A DNA stretch of 64,000 nucleotides, taken from assembly GCF_000282335.1 (NCBI RefSeq), contig NZ_AKJM01000116.1:1-64000 (forward strand), given 5' to 3'. This document shows, piece after piece, positions 60,807 through 64,000 of the stretch (its first letter is position 1; the number at the start of each line of letters is the position of its first letter). The notes below the pieces were generated by a model. The model searched no databases, was not told the DNA's origin, and saw nothing but the letters and a program-made list of their open reading frames with translations. Made by a program: the position numbers and the translations under genes. This DNA comes from Pseudomonas sp. GM48 (GTDB lineage Bacteria; Pseudomonadota; Gammaproteobacteria; Pseudomonadales; Pseudomonadaceae).

Positions 60807-62324
60807 ATGTCGCGATTTTCCACTTCCCATCCGCTGTCCCATCACACCGGTCGGACAACCTTGCAGCGCTTCGAGCGCACGACTGGCGTCGTAATTGCGG
60901 CAGCCCTTGCCACTTCGATCTCCCTCGCCCTTTCCGGTTGCTCCACGCCGGTCGTCAAGCCATCGGTCGACGTACCGAGCCACTTCGCTGCAAGTACGGC
61001 CTCCGAGATGGAACCCGAGTCGGCGTGGTGGGAGGTTTACCACGACCCGCTGCTGACGGATCTGGTGCGCCGAGCCGCGCGGGAGAACCGCGACGTCAAG
61101 ATTGCCGCCGAGCGCTTGCGTGCCGCGCGTGCCGGAGAAACGGTCAGCCAGTCCTGGCTGCTCCCGAGCGTCGGAACATCCGTCTCCGGCAGTGACCGCA
61201 GCAGCGGCTACAACTCGGCCACGAAACAGGGTTATCCAGATATCAAAACCACCAGTGTGGGTCTGGACGTCTCGTGGGAACTCGACCTGAGCGGCCGTCT
61301 GCGAGCCGGCGCAGCGGCGGCAGATGCCGATGCGCTAGCCGCGGAGCACAGCATGCGTGGAGTACGCCTGTTGGTGATGAGCGATGTCGTCAGCAACTAT
61401 TTCACACTGGTCGGTGCACAGCGCCAGGTCGCAACGCTGCGCGCAATTTCGGCAATGCAGGATGAGACGCTGCGTCTGGTCACCGCGCGTCAACAGGTGG
61501 GTCTGGCATCCGCCTTCGACGTCGAACGCGCGCAGACCGACGCCTTGTCGGCGCGGGCACAGATTCCGCCACTGGAAACCCAAGTAGCAGTGGCACGTCA
61601 CCGTATCGCGGTGCTGATCGCCGACCAGTCTTTCAACACCAGGAACATCCAGCCATCGAGTGGTGATTTGGTCGACGTGCCCCAGGCCAAGCCCGGCCAG
61701 CCCGCCGAATTACTGCAACGTCGACCTGACGTACTGGCGCTGATGGCACAGCTCGACGCCGCCAATGCTCGTCGCCAACAAGCGAAAGCTGAGTGGTTCC
61801 CGCAACTCTTTCTCGGCGCGTCCTTCGGCCGCCAGGGTCTCAACCTGAACGGTGCCGATCTCGGCGCTGCGCGCTTCACCAACGTCGCGGGCCTGCTGGC
61901 GATGCCACTCTTCAACGCCGGGCGTACGCAAGCAATCAATGAAGCGGCTGAGAGTGCTCAACAAGAGGCGCTGCTACGCGCCGAGGACGGCATCGTACGG
62001 GCGCTCGAGGATGTGGAAAACGCCCTCGTCACGCTTGCGCAGGAACGCCGCCGTTCCGGGTCGCTGCAATTGGCCGCCGCGTCTGCGGAGACGGCACAGA
62101 ATCGCGCCCAGTCGCTCTATAACCGTGGGCAGATCGACCTGTTGCCTCTGCTGGATTCGCAGCGTGCGCGCCTGAGTGCACGCCTGAGCGCCAACGAAAG
62201 CAACACCCGCCTGCTGCTCGACAGCGTGCAGCTCTACAAGGCACTGGGCGGGGGCTGGCAGGTGTTCGAACAACCCTCCAACCCAACCGCATCTGCCAAA
62301 GCCGACCGGCCACCACTTTCCTGA
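60807..62324 (+). CDS. RND efflux outer-membrane lipoprotein (NodT/OprM type)
   Basis: 505 residues. The chosen start is the ATG at 60807; the frame is open from 60684 and the ribosome-binding site is weak. Lipobox LALSGCS. Two TolC-like halves are seen, with WWEVYHDPLLTDLVRRAARE, then VGLDVSWELDLSGRLRAGAA, and RRPDVLALMAQLDAANARRQ, GQIDLLPLLDSQRARLSA. It forms the outer-membrane channel of the pump encoded next. It lies 29 bases before the adaptor gene. Confidence 0.88.
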   Translation: MSRFSTSHPLSHHTGRTTLQRFERTTGVVIAAALATSISLALSGCSTPVVKPSVDVPSHFAASTASEMEPESAWWEVYHDPLLTDLVRRAARENRDVKIAAERLRAARAGETVSQSWLLPSVGTSVSGSDRSSGYNSATKQGYPDIKTTSVGLDVSWELDLSGRLRAGAAAADADALAAEHSMRGVRLLVMSDVVSNYFTLVGAQRQVATLRAISAMQDETLRLVTARQQVGLASAFDVERAQTDALSARAQIPPLETQVAVARHRIAVLIADQSFNTRNIQPSSGDLVDVPQAKPGQPAELLQRRPDVLALMAQLDAANARRQQAKAEWFPQLFLGASFGRQGLNLNGADLGAARFTNVAGLLAMPLFNAGRTQAINEAAESAQQEALLRAEDGIVRALEDVENALVTLAQERRRSGSLQLAAASAETAQNRAQSLYNRGQIDLLPLLDSQRARLSARLSANESNTRLLLDSVQLYKALGGGWQVFEQPSNPTASAKADRPPLS

Positions 62325-62353
62325 GTATCTGTAGCTTCCAAAGAGGAACCGTC

Positions 62354-63466
62354 TTGAAGAACTCCCTTACTGCGGCCGGCGCCTTGGCCGTCGCCGCTTT
62401 GCTTTGCGCGTGCAGCCCGGATCAACCGTCCGTGCCGGCCCCAAGAGCGGTACGTACCGTTGAAATCAACTACGACAATGCCCGCGACGTCAGTCGCTAC
62501 GTGGGCACCGTGCAGTCGCGGCATGAAGTCGAACAATCCTTCCGTGTGGACGGCAAGGTTGCCCAACGCAATGTTGATGTGGGTCAGTTGGTGCACGAAG
62601 GCGACATACTGGCTGTGCTGGACGACAGCGACTACCGCCTCGCGGAGGAAGCGTCGCAACAGCAGTGGGCTGCTGCCGTGGAGCAGACACGTCAGGCGGA
62701 ATCCGATCGTCAGCGCCTGACTGCCCTGAAGGCTGACGGCTCAGTTAGTGCGGCCGACGATGAGCGTGCGCATACCAATGCTCAGACCACGCGTGCGACC
62801 GCCGAGGCTGAAGCGCGAAAGCTTGAGCTCGCACGCAACCGGCTCAAGTACACCGTGTTGCGCGCCTCCCGTAGCGGCGTGGTCACGGCAGTACGCATCG
62901 AAGCGGGACAGATCGTTGCGCAGGGTCAGCCAGTGATCTCGATTGCGAATCCGGACGAATCCGAAATCGTCATCGATGTGCCCGAGGATCAGTTGTCCGC
63001 CTTCAAGGAGGCGCGTTTCAAAGCCTCACTGGCCAGTGCGCCAAACGAAAACCTTGATGTCACCTTACGCGAACTTTCACCACAGGCTGCGGCGCAAACA
63101 CGCACCTACCGTGCTCGACTCAAGCCAGCCAAGGCACTACCACTGGGTGCCACCGCAACGGTCACGGCCGAGCGCGTGATGACCAATGTCTCGGTGGCAG
63201 CGGTGCCGGCGACGGCACTGACGCAAAGCGGTGGCCAGCCGGCGCTGTGGGTGGTCACACCCGCAGGCAAGGATCCGGTAGGCACTGTCGAACTGCTGCC
63301 CGTGGCGGTATTGGGATATCGCAACGATGAAGTGCTCGTCTCCGGGCCGCAGGCCGGAGTATTAGTCGTCACCGCCGGGGTGCAGAAAATGGCATCCGGA
63401 CTGAAGGTCGCGCTTCCCGACACGGCGATTGTCGATACGAACACCACGCAGCAGGCCGCCCGATGA
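62354..63466 (+). CDS. RND periplasmic adaptor (membrane-fusion protein)
   Basis: 370 residues. The start is TTG at 62354 with GAGGAA six bases upstream. The lipobox is LLCACS. Membrane-proximal motifs are SFRVDGKVAQRNVDVGQLVH, then EGDILAVLDDSDYRLAEEAS with the lipoyl/coiled-coil hairpin, and GVVTAVRIEAGQIVAQGQPV. It links the inner pump to the outer channel. Its last four bases overlap the RND pump start (ATGA). Confidence 0.9.
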   Translation: MKNSLTAAGALAVAALLCACSPDQPSVPAPRAVRTVEINYDNARDVSRYVGTVQSRHEVEQSFRVDGKVAQRNVDVGQLVHEGDILAVLDDSDYRLAEEASQQQWAAAVEQTRQAESDRQRLTALKADGSVSAADDERAHTNAQTTRATAEAEARKLELARNRLKYTVLRASRSGVVTAVRIEAGQIVAQGQPVISIANPDESEIVIDVPEDQLSAFKEARFKASLASAPNENLDVTLRELSPQAAAQTRTYRARLKPAKALPLGATATVTAERVMTNVSVAAVPATALTQSGGQPALWVVTPAGKDPVGTVELLPVAVLGYRNDEVLVSGPQAGVLVVTAGVQKMASGLKVALPDTAIVDTNTTQQAAR

Positions 63467-64000
63467 ACAATTTCAACCTCACCGACTGGGCGCTGCGCCA
63501 TCGCGCCATCGTTCTGTTCATGCTCCTCATTGTCGCGGCGGCCGGTGCCTTCAGCTTCACTCGGCTCGGCCAGCTCGAGGATCCGAATTTTTCCGTGCCC
63601 TCCATGACCGCCATGGTCATCTGGCCGGGCGCTACCGCCCAGCAGTTGCAGGACCAGGTCCTCAACCGCATGGAGAAAAAATTCGAGCAGATCGACAACT
63701 TCGAGAAGGTGGTTACCTACGCGCGGCAAGGTTACGCCGGCATGACGCTCACCGTGCGTGGCGGTACTTCCAAGGCTGACCAGCGCGAGGCCTGGTACCA
63801 GGCGCGCAAGAAACTCAATGACCTTAGCCTGGAGATGCCCGACGGCGTAATCGGCCCGATCCTGAACGACGAGTACGGCGACGTGTATGGCCTGATGTAC
63901 GCTGTCAAAGGCGACGGCATTGGCCACGCTGAGCTGTCGGACGCGGCCGAGGACATCAAGCGCCAGATGCTGAAGGTGCCGATGGTCAAGAAGATCGATC
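63463..64000 (+). CDS. RND efflux pump, N-terminal part (3' end outside window)
   Basis: Starts with the ATG at 63463 overlapping the adaptor stop. 179 codons are present and the frame is open to the end: NNFNLTDWALRHRAIVLFML, then FSFTRLGQLEDPNFSVPSMT and VIWPGATAQQLQDQVLNRME. This is the first span and porter domain of an RND permease of the AcrB superfamily, HAE1-like. The substrate is unknown; the lack of a heavy-metal-type DFG motif in this part does not decide. Confidence 0.9.
   Translation, partial: MNNFNLTDWALRHRAIVLFMLLIVAAAGAFSFTRLGQLEDPNFSVPSMTAMVIWPGATAQQLQDQVLNRMEKKFEQIDNFEKVVTYARQGYAGMTLTVRGGTSKADQREAWYQARKKLNDLSLEMPDGVIGPILNDEYGDVYGLMYAVKGDGIGHAELSDAAEDIKRQMLKVPMVKKID

Overview
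The window reads as chromosomal DNA of a Pseudomonas, most likely of the P. fluorescens lineage. Supporting signs are an MvaT/MvaU-type nucleoid protein, a Bax-inhibitor/YccA membrane protein next to tRNA-Ser(UGA), OprB-type and OmpW porins, an OmpR-AAA regulator beside an RND pump, and a dispersed intergenic repeat of a kind common in this genus. The genus call is inference from gene content; no database search was possible.

Layout. 1-369 is the tail of a protein of 13-residue repeats. 598-3333 is an electrophile-defence set: tautomerase, KefF, KefC. 3550-8925 is a catabolic block (SDR, OprB-type porin, MFS transporter, 2,4'-dihydroxyacetophenone-dioxygenase-like cupin) with a divergent AraC regulator. 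9061-13406 is a thiol/redox block (thioredoxin-like, DsbA/FrnE-like, SDR, OsmC) carrying two paralogous TetR regulators. 13515-16556 holds a divergent asparagine-type permease and a cystathionine beta-lyase. 16660-21601 is a sulfide/persulfide oxidation locus: a FisR-type sigma-54 activator, a persulfide dioxygenase, a DUF442-SQR fusion and a TauE exporter, with phased activator-site candidates and a -24/-12 promoter. A decayed gor fragment follows.

22094-27422 encodes a Baeyer-Villiger monooxygenase fused to an esterase, a GMC oxidoreductase and an AraC regulator. 27584-35568 mixes small catabolic and regulatory units: an FAH-family enzyme with GntR, a PEBP protein with AraC, TetR with a hydrolase and SDR, OmpW, and an EamA exporter. 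35684-42145 has MvaT, a truncated LysR, and a row for cationic amino acids (desuccinylase, solute-binding protein, ornithine-cyclodeaminase-like enzyme, aminotransferase, YheO/DauR-like regulator).

42146-47100 is an accessory patch of small, mostly unrecognised minus-strand genes plus a metallophosphoesterase and a two-HTH protein. It ends at yccA and tRNA-Ser. 47890-56787 is a mosaic of small genes, dispersed repeats, an IS21-like terminal-repeat relic, an intact-looking IS30-family element whose transposase frame runs past its own inverted repeat, and a DUF2157/DUF4824 pair. 57372-64000 is an OmpR-AAA regulator followed by an RND efflux operon that leaves the window inside the pump gene.

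The most notable parts are the sulfur locus with its helically phased CTGCCA sites, the two-step BVMO-esterase fusion, the redox block with twin TetR regulators, and the unexplained small-gene patch before tRNA-Ser.
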